From assembly GCA_026119855.1 (NCBI GenBank), contig JAOWBW010000280.1, positions 540,116 to 604,115 of the forward strand: 64,000 nucleotides of DNA, written 5' to 3'. The DNA comes from Campanula takesimana (lineage: Eukaryota; Streptophyta; Magnoliopsida; Asterales; Campanulaceae). Of the stretch, positions 44,224 to 56,740 are shown piece after piece. Both the position numbers and the translations under genes were made by a program. The stretch's first letter is position 1. Each line of letters starts with the position of its first letter. The notes below the pieces were generated by a model. It was given only the letters and a program-made list of their open reading frames with translations. It was not told the DNA's origin and did no database searches.

Positions 44224-45018
44224 ATCTACAATAAATAAAGATGGGGTGGAATTCATAAGTAGAAAACTATTACAAGTTATAAATATATATAAAAAAAAAA
44301 ACACTAAAAAACACTAATGCCTACGAATATAATGGAAAGAGCCTTTATCCATAAGATAGAGACCCTTACAAGAAGAGGGGAGCTCAGCTAATGCATAAAA
44401 AACAAATTTCTGAGTATTAGCAGTAGGGCTGTAAACGAGCCGAGCCGAGCTTTGGAGTTTTGGGCTCGAGCTTGTTAAAGAATTATCGAGCTCGAGCTTT
44501 TATCGAGCTCGAGGTCGAGCCCATTTACCTTGTTCGAGCTCGAATCGAATCGAGTTTTGAGCTGCTCGCGAGCCGCTCGCGAGCCGCTCGCGAGCTTTTC
44601 ACGAGCTGTTCGAACTCGAGTCTTTACGAGCCGAACTCGAGCTTAAAATTTTTTCTGAAAATTATGAAATCAAACGAGCTCGAGTTCGAGCCTTATGCTC
44701 GCGAGTTTTTTATGAGCTGTTCGAACTCGAGCCTTTACGAGCCGAGCTCGAGCATAAACATTTTTCTGAAAATTATGAAATCAAACGAGCTCGAGTTCGA
44801 GCCTTATCGAGTTCGAGCCTTACCGAGCTCTGATAAGTATTCTCTACATTTAAAAAAAACACTATTTTTTTTCTATTTTTTTAATCTCAAAATGTGTCTT
44901 ATTTACAAATGTAACCTCTTGTTTACTTTTTTTTTTTTTTTTTGAAAAGCTCTTGTTCATTTAACTTCTCATATTACAAACGATTAATTGAATCGTATAT
45001 ATACCATCAGATTGTAAT

Positions 45019-45240
45019 ATACTCCTTTTGTCCCAAATTTTATATTTACTTATCAAATTTACTTAAACTTTAACTAATATTTTACACTAAATTATTAATT
45101 CTCATAAAAATTATAAAATGGTTGTTAAATCATTAATAAATTATGTAAATTAATAATTTACATAAAATATTAATCAAAATTCAAATAGTTTGACTCTACA
45201 TAACCAAAATTCAAATAGTTTTACTATTATAGTTAACTAT
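45019..45240. mobile_element. One-sided Stowaway-like sequence
   Basis: ACTCCTTTTGTCCCAAATTT after TA (45017-45018) resembles the left end of the MITE at 14028, but no right end is present; ACCAAAATTCAAATAG is repeated at its far side. Confidence 0.4.
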
Positions 45241-45449
45241 TATAGTTACTATGGTATTTTTTTAGACAAAAACTTGTGTGCACACATGCATGATCCGTCT
45301 CATCCATGAGACGGGTCGGTTTTTGACCCGCCCGCCCGACCCTCGAACCGGCTCCAGGACCCAGGGGTCGAACCTGCCACGTGGCAGCCTTTCATAGGCC
45401 CAATTTTTTTTTAATTTTTATATTTATTTTTGGTTTTTTTCGGTTTGTC

Positions 45450-45965
45450 AAAAGTAATAATTACTATAACTTAATGTAATGACTGTATTCATATAAAGTA
45501 ACAGTTTGTATACATAAAAGTAATACATATATACAGAAAAGTAACAGTGTTTTTTTCTATGTTTTCTTCGTTTGCCAAAAGTAATACTTATTACAACTAA
45601 AATGTTACGAACGTGTTACTTATATGTAATAATGTTTATACATAATTGTAACACATATGTAATTATGTATAGAAAAAGTAATAATTCAACCATTTACATT
45701 TTTAGAGCTAAAAACACTTGATTAGTGTTACATGTAAAAGTATTACATTATCTATAGAAATATGTTATAATTTCTTTTATTAAAGTGTTACATTTACTTG
45801 TACAAACAATTACATTCATATATGAGTTGTTACTTTTCAAATGTTACTTTCTTTCAAAAAATTAAATCAAAATACACAATATTTTACATTTTTGCAAAAG
45901 CATTATTACATTTCAGTATAAATGATAATTACATTTAGATATTGTTTGGGTTACATGTAATTATA
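45450..45965. repeat. Degenerate array of TTACATTT / GTAATA words
   Basis: Short words such as AAAGTAATA, GTAACA and TTACATTT recur on both strands at 10-30 bp spacing over about 500 bp, with two CAAAAGTAATANTTA starts (45448, 45578). No ORF. This could be the subterminal array of another DNA transposon. Confidence 0.45.
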
Positions 45966-46185
45966 GTTAGTATTACATTTGTGGTCAACGTTTTATGGAT
46001 TTGACCATGAAGGTCAAAGTCAGACAAACTTTCTGGTTAATATATAGCATTTAAATGACGCTATTATACTTAGTCAACTGTATTTAGTAAAACGTACGCT
46101 ACGCTAGGGGTATAATATAGTATATGTTACATGTATCTATATATACATATAATACATACATACATCATACATACACACATATATA

Positions 46186-46339
46186 CGGCTTTCGTCCCGC
46201 CCGACTTAAGAGGAACTAGAATGAATGGAGGAGGTTATGAGAACAAAAGTAACATTATCTTTTCATTTTTTTGGCCGTACTACGTCGAGTATGACACTAA
46301 AAATGTCAAAATGTCCTAAATCGGGCAGGATAGAGGGAG
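46186..46339. mobile_element. Stowaway MITE, 154 bp
   Basis: CGGCTTTCGTCCCGCCCG at the left pairs with the complement CTCCCTCTATCCTGCCCG of the right end; TA on both sides (46184-46185, 46340-46341). Confidence 0.75.
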
Positions 46340-46369
46340 TATATAATAATGTATATAAAAATGTGCTAT

Positions 46370-46684
<315 letters not shown>

Positions 46685-47588
46685 ATAAATATTTTTCTAC
46701 ATGCAAACGCATTTATATGTGAAATATATATGTGTGTTTATGTGTAAATGATAAACATTTTGTTCATTCTATATTTGAGTAATTAAATATACTTTCATAT
46801 ATAACTATAATAATAGATGTTAATTTTATTTTTTATTTCAATGAGAAAAATAATATAAGACAAATATGTGTACATTTGAAAATAATAAATTAGTTTTGAA
46901 AAACAAAACCCGACTATTGTGTATATTTCTCTACGTTTTCATAATGAATGTTCATAGAATAAATTAATTTTAGTTTTTGTACAATCTATATAGTATTATT
47001 GTATTGTATGTGTATAGTCGCTATATGATCATTATATGGATGTATAAAAATTAAATTAATTTTAGTTGTTGTACAATTATTGTTGTTTAATTCATTTTGA
47101 AGATAAAAATATTTTAGTTATGATTTATTCCTTGTACAACAATGTTGTATATACATATAATGTATATGTATTCATTACAAAAGTAATAATGATGATTATT
47201 TAGTCGAGCTCGAGCTTAACGAGCCGAGCCGAGCTCGAGCCAAACACAAACAAAATAACCCGTGTTAACGAGCTTATCGAGCCGAGCCCGAGCTCGAGTT
47301 ATGCGTGATTTAAACGAGCCGAACACGAGTCGAGCTCTAACGAGCCGAACACAAACCGAGCTCTAACGAGCCGAGCTCGAACAAAGCTCGTCGAACAAAC
47401 GAGCCGAACACGAGCCGGCTCGATAAAAATTCAAGCTCGAAAACTCGATTCGAGCTCGAATAGCATTCGAGCCCATTCGAACCGAGCTTTAACGAGCCGA
47501 GCCCGAACGGGCTCGGTTCGTTTAACAGCCCTAATTAGCGGCCGCAAAATTGGCCAATTACCTTCCCGCAAGATATGAGACACTTTCT

Positions 47589-48211
47589 TGTTGGGATCGC
47601 CCACCAACAAGAGAAATCGCAATAAGAGAATCCAAACTAACACACTCACACAATCGAAGAAAAAACACACAATTCTTCCATGGTTCGTCTTTAAAGCCTA
47701 TTCCACCCAATAATAAAATATTAAACTTCTCAAGAATGGAGACTCCCTCTCTCTCAACACTCTTGAATATCCTCACCAACTCATACAAGCATAAAATTTC
47801 TCTCTAAATTATATGCCTATGCTAACTCTCTCTCTTGAGTTCTATCAAAAACATAACTAGTGATGACTATTTGTATAGGGGAGGCACACCCACTAATCCC
47901 CTCTTCCTCACATTCCCCTAAGGGGAGCCCCTCTTGGCACCACAAGGCACACAAAAAATTATAGCCCTCATACTCTTTTTATAGGCTACAAATAAAATCC
48001 TTTCCTAGTACAATAAGAAAATCACTTTATCCTTCACCCATAAGGAATCACGATTTCCTTCCACACTTGCATTAGGAAACAATCATCCTCTCCTATTACA
48101 GTTAGGAAATAGAATTCTCCACATGGTTTTGACAATCTTATTAGAATTTGAGACAAACTGGGCCCAAAGCGGACAATATCATACTATTGTGGAGTGGTCG
48201 TGGTCCCAACA
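47589..48211 (+). repeat. LTR-like segment of a small LTR element
   Basis: Starts TGTTGGGATC and ends GGTCCCAACA; a primer-binding site follows two bases later, which supports the right edge strongly. The left edge is less sure: the segment may be a chimera, since a minus-strand TATA box (GCCTATAAAAAGAG, about 47975-47990) points the other way. Confidence 0.5.
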
Positions 48212-48213
48212 AC

Positions 48214-48225
48214 TGGTATCAGAGC
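48214..48225 (+). other. Primer-binding site of the small LTR element
   Basis: TGGTATCAGAGC two bases after CCCAACA; initiator methionine tRNA type. Confidence 0.75.
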
Positions 48226-48552
48226 CCATGTTGGTTGATGGGCCCGACGCGAAGTGGACCGCGTGCGAGATGTGTGGGATTCTCCTATGTGTGATCTCGC
48301 GAAAAAAGACCCTTGTGACGAAAGTCTTCCCGATAAAGGTGATTGGGCGGCGTGTCCCGCAGATGGTGCTAGCGGCGGTACAAGTTTTGCTGGATGTACT
48401 TGAGTTGAGGGGAGGTTTGTTGGGGTGTCAACCCAAGTCCCACATTGATAATTGAATGAATAATTGTCTAGCATATAAAGGTGTCCACACAGTCCATTAG
48501 TATGATAGCTTAGTATGTTAGCAATATGTTTTGGCCATTTTATATCCCAACA
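48226..48552 (+). mobile_element. Short internal region and 3' LTR-like end (TRIM-like)
   Basis: About 190 bp without a gag-pol ORF leads to a purine tract GAGTTGAGGGGAGGTT (48402-48417) and a new TGTTGGGGTGTC (48418), with CCCAACA at 48546-48552. A tiny internal region between primer site and PPT suggests a terminal-repeat retrotransposon in miniature, but the two LTR-like parts do not match and no target duplication is seen. Confidence 0.4.
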
Positions 48553-48976
48553 TGATTATTATATAATGCAATGTGTTTCTAAAGACTCTAACAATGTTAT
48601 AAAACTCAACATCTTCTCGCGTGAGCTTGGCCTTCCCACTACCAGGTGTGTGAAATGTTCTGCATTGTTACATGTTTCCGCAATCGTGGATCTGTTTCGT
48701 TCGGTTTTAAGCCAAAACCGACACCGAAACATAAGATATCAGTTTTATGGTTTTTGAAACCGTGGTTTTTAATGGCTCAGTCTATTCGGTTTCGCCTCGG
48801 TTTTGGTGTGGTTCGGTGCCATTCGGTGCCACTATGAACACATTACACATGAACCATTTCCTTCACACAAATAAATTAAAAAACAAACAAACAAAAGACT
48901 GAGAAATGCCTCAATTTTCGACTGATAGGACTACCTGAAATTCAGATTCAGAATCAAAGAAAGGGTTGTAGAGTTT

Positions 48977-49008
<32 letters not shown>

Positions 49009-50045
49009 TGGGGTAAATAGTAGTGTTGGTTGAATAAATTGAGTGGTGGAAAATGAAGAGAGAAAATGAGTGGTGGGGTAGAGTGAATATAAAATTATAA
49101 AAAGTAGGTTATTTTGGGAAGTGTCAAGTGAGCCGGGACGGAGGGAGTATATACTATGTGTGTTACAACGCCGTTTGAAATATTGGTTCGGTTCGGTTTT
49201 ACGAACCAGTGTGGCGCTTGACAACCAAACAAAACCACTAATTTCGCTTTTCTAATTTTCAAAAACCGGTCCTAAGCAATAGCTTATTGGACTGGTTTTC
49301 GGTCACATTTTTTCGGTCCCAATTTTTCGGTTTTATTGGTTTGTTAGTTTTTTTGCTCACCTCTACCATTTGTCATTCCGACTCAAAGATTCTGAAAGCA
49401 GAATTAGGCCCAATTTTTTTTACATGGCATCCTAATCAGTTAAACACTCTAACATCTGTTAAAAAAACGCTAACCTCATTAAATAGAAACCCATTCCAAC
49501 ATTCTTCTCCATATTCCAGATATTATGTTCAACCCACCACCGCCATTAACACCACCATCAATCACCGCCCTTCGTCGCTCTCAACCTACCACCACCACCA
49601 CCATTAACACCACCCACACCGAAACCACCTTTTTATCACCGCCACCACCATCCACCATTAACACCGGCCGCCAAAATCAAATTAATAACATAAATATGTT
49701 TCGAAATATTATATCAAAAATAGAGTATATCAAAATCTTGAAATAAAATTCTCAATCCAGTGGGAATTTTCAATGTTAATTAACAACCCACTACAAGAAC
49801 ATTGCAATACATGATTAAAAAAATACAAAACGATCTCCAGCCTTTTTGAAAAAAACATTGGTTTTCTACCACACATTTTCCTTATTTTATTCATTTTCCT
49901 TAGTTATTGTGCCCACCTCTTAAGTCTCAAGTGAGGTGGGACGGATGGAGTATATGAATAACGTACTTTCTCATTTGTTACCAAATACTGCAACAAACTT
50001 TATGACCTCAAAAAACTAATGGGGTTGCTAACGTGACACTGACAC
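48553..50045. repeat. MITE debris, GGTTTCGG-rich blocks and simple repeats
   Basis: CGGTTTTGG/AAACCG words are dense at 48680-48840 and 49170-49370, the latter ending in TTTTGCTCACCTCTAC, which resembles a hAT end (TAGAGGTGAGCAAAA in complement). A (GA)n run lies at 48979-49003. Single Stowaway-type ends GGGACGGAGGGAGTA (49136-49150) and GGGACGGATGGAGTA (49939-49953) lack partners. ACC-rich DNA occupies 49530-49670. No gene is supported. Confidence 0.55.
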
Positions 50046-50676
50046 TGAAGAGTATGGGCATACTCGTCTTTTTCTTTAAGTATCTTTGTGATTCTGATTT
50101 GTATATATTGTTAGTTAGTGTAAATATTTAGGTAAGTTTAAGTTTGATTTATTTGACTAACATACTAATACTTATCTTTGGTAAGTGGATATATTTTAGG
50201 TGTTTTATTTTAGGAAGACTCTCATATGGAAAGAAGGTTTTCTTGGAGTGTAAGGAGCGGCCAACTCGTGTACAAATACAAGCCGACTCCTTCATTGTCA
50301 GTCACTGATGCTTAGCAAAATATTCAGAGAGAATTAAGTTCTTGAGTGAGTCTTATTTTCTTAGGTGTTCTTGTGAAAAAGAACTCTAAGGTGTTGGGTG
50401 TTTTAGTACGGTCTAGAGATTTAGATCGATTTGTTCTTTTGATATTTTTGTTTTTCTTTCATTCGATTTGTACTCTGCAAATCGCTTTTAATATATGAAA
50501 GTTTCCAGCAAGTATTCTTGCTGAAGTTTTAATTGTTATTAAGTTCTTTATTTTTCGCTGCAAATCTGATAACTGTTAAGACAACTGTCTAAACAACTGT
50601 TAGCACGTTTGAATACACAGTTGTTCATACAGTTGGTCAGTTCCCAGAACAGTCCTAGCCGCCTTGATTTCTTTCA
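50046..50676 (+). repeat. First LTR of SIRE-like element 2
   Basis: TGAAGAGTATGG...CTTTCA, 631 bp; roughly 17 differences from 58884-59515 by eye. It contains AACAACTGTTAGC and CAGTTGGTCAG near the right end. Confidence 0.93.
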
Positions 50677-50678
50677 AT

Positions 50679-50690
50679 TGGTATCAGAGC
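50679..50690 (+). other. Primer-binding site of SIRE-like element 2
   Basis: TGGTATCAGAGC two bases after the LTR. Confidence 0.93.
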
Positions 50691-50720
50691 CTGGTCTCGA
50701 CACACTGAGATCGATCTGTT

Positions 50721-52696
50721 ATGGCCAGTATGGACTGTTCTCATACTCGTAATAAGCCGCCTACTCTGGATGGTTCTAACTATACCATTTGGAAGGCTAA
50801 GATGATCATGTACATCAAGAACATTGATCATCGGGCATGGGCCAGCATTCTAGTGGGATATTCATCCCCTACTATGGAATGGGTTGATCCAAAAGGTAAA
50901 GCGTCTGTGTCTGATGAAGAAAAAAAGAAAAAAATTTTGTTCCAAAACCCGAGCAAGACTGGGATGCAGAAGAAATTGCTCTTGCTAACTTCAATGCAAA
51001 GGCAATGGCTGCAATTTCTGATCATGTCGATCACAATCTGTATAGGTTATTCTCTAACCATATAGTGGCCAAAAATGCTTGGGACATTTTACAACTTCAT
51101 TGTGAAGGGTCAGATAGTGTTAAACAAACTAAACTAAGAAGACTAATGACTGAGTTTGAAAATCTAAGGATGGGAGAAGATGAGACTATTCAAAATTACT
51201 CTGCAAAATTAATGGATATCTCTAATGAATCCTTCGCATTAGGAGAATCTATTTCCAATGCTAGACTTGTGAGTAAAGTCTTAAGGACTCTCCCAGAGAA
51301 GTTTAATATCAAGGTTTCTGTCATTGAAGAAACCTGTGACACAAGGACAGTGAGTCTTGAAAAGGTTCTGAGTATTCTTACTACGTTTGAACTGAACCTT
51401 GAAGTGCAAAAAATAAGCAAAGCAAATTCAATTGCTCTTGCTGGTGCTCTAACTGTGTCCAAAGATCTTGTGGAACTGTCTAAAGACATGGATGAGTCAA
51501 CCTTGGAGGAGGATGAGTGTGCCATGATCACTCAAAAGTTTAAAACTGTGTTGAATAAAAAACGACAACAGAGGTTTCCTAACAAAGGATTCACTCCTTC
51601 CACCAAGGCTGAACCTTTCAAAAGGGACTCCGGTGTGATAAAACCGGGGTTTGAAGGCAAAAAACCGATTGAGTCGGTTCAGTGTAGGGCGTTTCAGGGA
51701 TACGGCCACTATGCTAATGAGTGTGCTAACACACTCAAAAAGAGAGGGATGAGCTTAACTGCTACCTTGAGTGATTCAGATGATGATGAAGAGATTGCAA
51801 ATCTCTCATGTCTTCATTCATCTTTGTCGTCTCTCTCTGACAGTAAAACTGATAGTGAAGTTGTGCAGTCAGATGACAGATCAACTGACTATGAACAAAA
51901 AGGGTTTTTGGTTTTAACCATTGTTTTTGAAAACATGAAAATGAAGGAGAGTGAAACAATAATTGATTTTACTGAAACAATAGAAAAAATTGTGTATGAG
52001 TTGGAAGTATTAGGGGAATCATTTTCTAATGCTAGACTCGTAAACAAGGTGATAACATCAATTCCAAGAGGTTTCGATGTGATAATTTCTGTGTTAAAAG
52101 AATTCTATGATATAGAAAACATGAGTTTCATGGAACTTAGAAGGAGACTAATTATTCATGAAACATCTTTTCTGAAATCATCACCTCCTTCATCTTCGAA
52201 TTCTGAAAGAAAATCGTGTGTTTATGCAAGTCATAGTGATAGTGAATCTGACAGTGACGATGAACAGTCAAGTGTCAGCACAGAAGAAGTTACTGAATAT
52301 ACTTGCTTGAATTCCACGTGTGCAGGTAAAGCTGATGAGTCAAAGCAGGATGAGGATGATTTCCTTACATATGAGGAACTACATGAGAACTATGTTGAGT
52401 TGTTCGCAGATTGGTCTAAGCTAATGGAACAACTCAATGAGTTCAAGAAGGTAAATAAAAAACTCACCTCTGAAATTTTGATACTCAAAACTGAGAATGA
52501 AAGGTTGTCGAGCGAAAGTGAGATTCAGAAGGACTCCATGGCTAGGTTAGAGGTCATGCTTACCAAGAAAGACAATGAGAGTGAAAAATATAAGAGGGAA
52601 CTTGAAAAAGAAACTAATGCTCTCATGAAACTTAACAATGGCAAGGCTAAATTGGAAGAGGTTCTGAACATGGGAAACCAAGGAAGAACAGAATAG
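50721..52696 (+). pseudogene. gag: Gag of SIRE-like element 2 with two capsid-like modules
   Basis: ATG 50721 (MASMDCSHTRNKPPTLDGSNYTIWKAKM) starts a frame that reaches a stop at 51065; the body continues in the -1 frame (DAEEIALANFNAKAMAAISDHV, ORF to 52696). The first UBN2 module spans about 51075-51404; a knuckle follows with Phe for Cys (CRAFQGYGHYANEC). An acidic Asp/Ser stretch comes next, then a second, diverged UBN2-like module (51902-52164: FENMKMKESETIIDF...SNARLVNKVITSIP), another acidic stretch and a C-terminal coiled coil (about 52330-52690). The copy is inactive unless the frame change is programmed. Confidence 0.85.
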
Positions 52697-52710
52697 GCTA
52701 TGGAGATCCA

Positions 52711-52982
52711 TTGTTTGTTAAAGAAGGTGAGGGTACTTCGAAAAACAAAGATATTTTGAGTGCTAATCAAGTATCTTCTCACAAAAATAGGAGAAACAGC
52801 AAGAGGAGATTTGTGTGTCATCATTGTTTTGTTCCTGGACACATTCGTCCATTTTGTTTTAAATTGAAACAGGAACTCGGACTGGACAAGAACAGCGGCC
52901 ACTTGAGCAGACAACTGTGGGCACAATCTAACAGTCAATTGCCCAGTCAAGTGCCCAGTCAGCAGCAGCAGGTAAGAAAGAT
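52711..52982 (+). pseudogene. gag: Gag C-terminal zinc knuckle region
   Basis: In a new frame, FVCHHCFVPGHIRPFC is a second knuckle (C-x2-C-x4-H-x4-C), followed by a Gln/Ser-rich linker (SQLPSQVPSQQQQ) toward protease. A frame break near 52696 separates it from the coiled coil. Confidence 0.75.
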
Positions 52983-53972
52983 ATGGGTAAAGAAGATACT
53001 CAGCAATGCAAAGTGGCTCTTACCTCCTTCAAGAATAGTGTGGAAGAAGGATGGTACTTCGACAGTGGCTGTTCTCGCCATATGACAGGTGCACGTGAGA
53101 ATCTCAAGGACTATGAAGCCTTCAATGGTGGAAAAGTCAACTTTGGTGGAGGTGCAAAAGGACAGGTAATCGGCAAAGGTAAGTTAAATGTTAATGGTTT
53201 GCCCAACTTGCACAATGTTTTGCTTGTTGATGGACTTAAGTCAAACCTGATCAGCATTAGTCAGTTATGTGACGATGACTTGTTTGTTAAGTTTGATAAG
53301 TCAAAATGTGAAGTTTTTGATTCCAAAAGTGTGTGTGTTATGTCAGGCATTCGGTCATCCGATAATTGTTATAAAATTGGTGAAAATGAATCTTGTTTGT
53401 CTGCAAAATCAAATGAACTTGAAATTTGGCATCAAAAACTTGGACATGCCAGTGAGAAGAAAATAAGTGAGTTGATTAAATTCGGGGCAGCCAAAGGTTT
53501 ACCAAAATTGGATTTAAAAAAAAAATTAAGTGTGTGTGGACCATGTCAAAAGGGAAAACAAATAAAGTCAAGTCACAAAAAGGTTCAAACTTTTGGAACT
53601 TCTAAGTGTCTTGAGTTGATACACACTGATTTAATGGGTCCAATGGAAGTAGAAAGCATGTCTCGAAAGAAATATTGTTTTGTGTGTGTGGATGATTTTT
53701 CTCGTTATACTTAGGTCATTTTTTTGAGGGAAAAATCCAACACAATTGAAGAGTTTAAAATTTGGTACAAGAAAGTGAAAAATCTCTATGGTTTAAAAGG
53801 CATTAGGATTAGATCTGATCATGCTACTGATCTTAATGTCAAAACCGCTGAGGATGATATTTCAGGTTGCACCTGGGAGCATGAGCAGGTTAATGATGAA
53901 CCTGAACCACAGAATGCCAAAGAATCTGCAGAAACACAAACTGTGAGAACAACTGACAGACAGGATGAATAG
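52983..53972 (+). pseudogene. pol: Protease and truncated integrase of SIRE-like element 2
   Basis: Protease box WYFDSGCSRHMTGA, then NLISISQLC; GAG-pre-integrase WHQKLGHAS...CGPCQKGKQ; integrase start LELIHTDLMGPMEVES with the first Asp and CVDDFSRYT. A TAG replaces Trp at 53712-53714. The frame resumes with REKSNTIEEFKIWYKKVKNLYGLKGIRIRSDHATDLN (second Asp), then jumps straight to the variable linker (DISGCTWEHEQ), so the segment with the catalytic Glu is deleted. The integrase is dead. Confidence 0.88.
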
Positions 53973-54105
53973 TCAGTTAACCCATCAGATGGTCAAACAG
54001 TAGTCAATTCTGGTTCAGATTCTCAAATCGATAGAGATCAGGAGAGCATCGGTAATGATCCATCTTCAAGGATTCAGGAAGACCACGCAACTTCCCAAGT
54101 AATTG

Positions 54106-54119
54106 GGGGGGGGGGGGGG
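54106..54119 (+). repeat. Poly-G run in pol linker
   Basis: A run of about 14 G in the integrase-RT linker; it changes frame and is a likely assembly or sequencing weak point. Confidence 0.85.
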
Positions 54120-54164
54120 AATGCATAAAGAAAAACAAGAGGTAAGCGAATCAATTACCGGGAA

Positions 54165-55692
54165 TTGGCCGGCTTAATATGCATGAATTCCGCATATCAT
54201 CAGGTAAACTCTTGTTGCTTTGTGGCTGATTATGAGCCCAAAAATGTGTCTGAAGCCTTGAAAGATGATAATTGGATCAACGCCATGCAAGAGGAATTGA
54301 TCCAATTTGAAAAGAATGAGGTTTGGTTCTTGGTCCCTAGGCCCTCTAATATCAATGTTATTGGGACCAAGTGGATATTTAAAAATAAATCTGATGAACA
54401 AGGCAAAATTATAAGGAACAATGCACGTCTAGTGGCTCAGGGTTACACTCAATTAGAGGGTGTGGACTTTGATGAGACTTTTGCCCCGGTAGCCCGCATT
54501 GAGTCCATTAGACTGCTATTAGCAATCTCATGCTATTTAAAAATCACTCTACATCAAATGGATGTAAAAAGTGCGTTCCTAAATGGTTTTTTAAATGAGG
54601 AAGTGTTTGTTGAGCAACCAAAGGGGTTTGAGGATCCCCATAAGCCAAATCATGTTTTTACCTTATTCAAATTGGCTTTAAAAGGGGAGAGGTTGATAAA
54701 ACTTTGTTTATTTTGAAAAACAAAAGGGATATTCTCGTGGCCCAGATTTATGTGGATGACATAGTCTTTGGGTCTACTTCTAAAACTATGCTTAACATGT
54801 TTACTGAGAGTATGACATCCACATTTGAAATGAGCATGGTTGGGGAATTGAAATTCTTTCTTGGTCTACAAATATCTCAAACTAATGAAGGAATGTCAAT
54901 CTCCCAATCAAAGTACGCCAAAAAATTTGGTCAAAAAATTCGGCCTCGAGAATGCTTCTCATTGAAAACTCCCATGGGATCCTCTCAAAATTGTTTAAAG
55001 ATGAGGATGGAGAAAGTGTTGACCAAACTCTCTACCGGAGTATGATAGGCAGCTTGCTGTACCTTACAGCGAGCCGCCCCGATATCATGTTTAGTGTCTG
55101 CCTCTGTACTAGGTATCAGGCTGACCCCAAGGTATCCCACTTAACTGCAGTTAAACGTATAATTAGATATGTGAGTGGTACCACAACTCTGGGATTAAGC
55201 TATACGAGGGACACAAACACGAATCTAGTTGGGTTTAGTGATTCAGACTGGGCTGGGAGCACTGATGATAGAAAAAGCACCACGGGTGGGTGTTTTTATC
55301 TTGTGAATAATATTGTGTCTTGGTTTAGTAAGAAACAAAACTGTGTTTCTTTGTCAACTGCTGAATCTGAATACATCGCAGTTGGTAGCTGTTGTACCCA
55401 ATTATTGTGGATGAATCAAATGATAAAAGATTATGGTCTTAAAACTGAAACCTTGATGGTATATTGTGATAGTCTAAGTGCTCAGAACATTGCCAAAAAT
55501 CCTGTACAACACTCTCGAACCAAGCACATAGATATTAGACATCATTTTATTAGAGATCTCGTTGAACAAAAAATCATTACTTTGGAACATGTAAGTACAA
55601 CGGATCAACTTGCTGATATCTTTACTAAAGCGTTGGATTTCGAGAGATTTTCTTCCCTTAAGAAGTCTCTCGGATTGTATGTTACCAGTTGA
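54165..55692 (+). pseudogene. pol: Reverse transcriptase and RNase H of SIRE-like element 2
   Basis: RT reads EPKNVSEALKDDNWINAMQEELIQFEKNEVW, GVDFDETFAPVARIESIRLLLA and HQMDVKSAFLNG. A deletion near 54670 removes the usual LYGLKQAPRAWY stretch and shifts frame; the next frame gives IYVDDIVFGS with the YVDD site. Another shift near 54950 leads to RNase H (DEDGESVDQTLYRSMIGSLLYLTASRPDIMFSV, GFSDSDWAGSTDDRKSTTGGC, SLSTAESEYIAVGSCC, IDIRHHFIRDLVEQ), ending at 55692. Confidence 0.9.
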
Positions 55693-56740
55693 CTGCACAA
55701 CTATGCGGACAACTGTCTGCATTTCTGTATAATGGTATAATACAGTTAACACAAAAAAAAAAAAAATTCATTCTAGCACGATTGTCTTTTGTGATCACTT
55801 GTTCTTCTTCTAGTTCTTTGATTCTGTGTTCTGACCCTTAAATGTGAGACCCTTCTTAACATGATAATAAAAAAAAATTATCATGTTAATTCCTGCGTGT
55901 TGTTTATCATGGGGTGGGCATTTAATTTTGTTGCGGGGAAAACAAGCTGCCTCCAATCTTTGAAGTTACTACCCATTTAAGCAAAAAGCTGAAGTGTTTC
56001 AATACATAACTTGGGAATCAGTGTAACACTGTATTGAGAGAGTGAATAGCTCCTCCCCGCAGCTAATTCTTAGTCATAAGCCTTAAAATGGGAATGTTCT
56101 AGAGGCTACATGATTGAAGGTGAATCTCATTGAATTTCTGTGTGTTGGAACCGAGTCAAGAACTGAGTTGATCATTCTCTGTCACACCCAAATTGAGACA
56201 ATCTTCACTTGTGTGTTTAGGCATATTTTCCTTAAGTTTTTTTTCTTTCGTATTTATATCAGCAAATTGAAATGTTTTCCTTCTTGTTACAGATTTAGTG
56301 ATTTCATGTGTTCATCGATAATCCAATAACGTGATGTTCAAGTTTCATGCAGGGAGAGATTTTTTTTCGTGTGGAATAAAGGATTATGTGGTATTATGGC
56401 AAGTTTTATTTTGAGTAACTGAGATTTTCACAATGATTATCAAGATCTCTCTTGAGAAATCACAATCCCAGTCTTATTTGGATTTTTAAAAGGGTGTCCA
56501 GCACTAAAAAGGAGCCACAATTCTTTTTCTCCGGCATTCAGTGCACCTGGTTGTGTCTGAGTTCTTCCCCTCCTGGAAACTATTCTTGTCTTGTCAACTG
56601 TAAGGACACATCTCCTCCCTCATAAGTGCTATCATCTACTCTCTCTCCCTCTTCATCAGAATTATCTCGTTTCTCTCTCTATTCACTGTTCAAAGGTCAT
56701 TACTCCGGGTTTGTGTTTGTAGTTTGTGCAGGAAATCTCC
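55693..56740 (+). other. Spacer before accessory ORF, possible intron
   Basis: About 1 kb, no good ORF. It contains CACAACTATGCGGACAACTG, a pyrimidine-rich stretch (CTCTCTCTCCCTCTTC, near 56640) and ends TTTGTAGTTTGTGCAGG just before the accessory ATG, a strong-looking 3' splice site. Splicing to reach the env-like ORF has been proposed for SIRE elements. Confidence 0.4.

Noticed and set aside
44460..44945. 161-codon frame with Ser/Glu/Leu repeats
   Set aside because: It is the GAGCTCGAG-word end of the hAT-like element; repeats, not a protein family.
47431..47670. 79-codon minus-strand frame
   Set aside because: It spans the right end of the hAT-like element and adjacent LTR-like DNA; no conserved features.
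51196..51959. Minus-strand frames opposite gag (also 60035-60798)
   Set aside because: Shadows of the gag coding sequence, repeated in both gag copies for that reason only.
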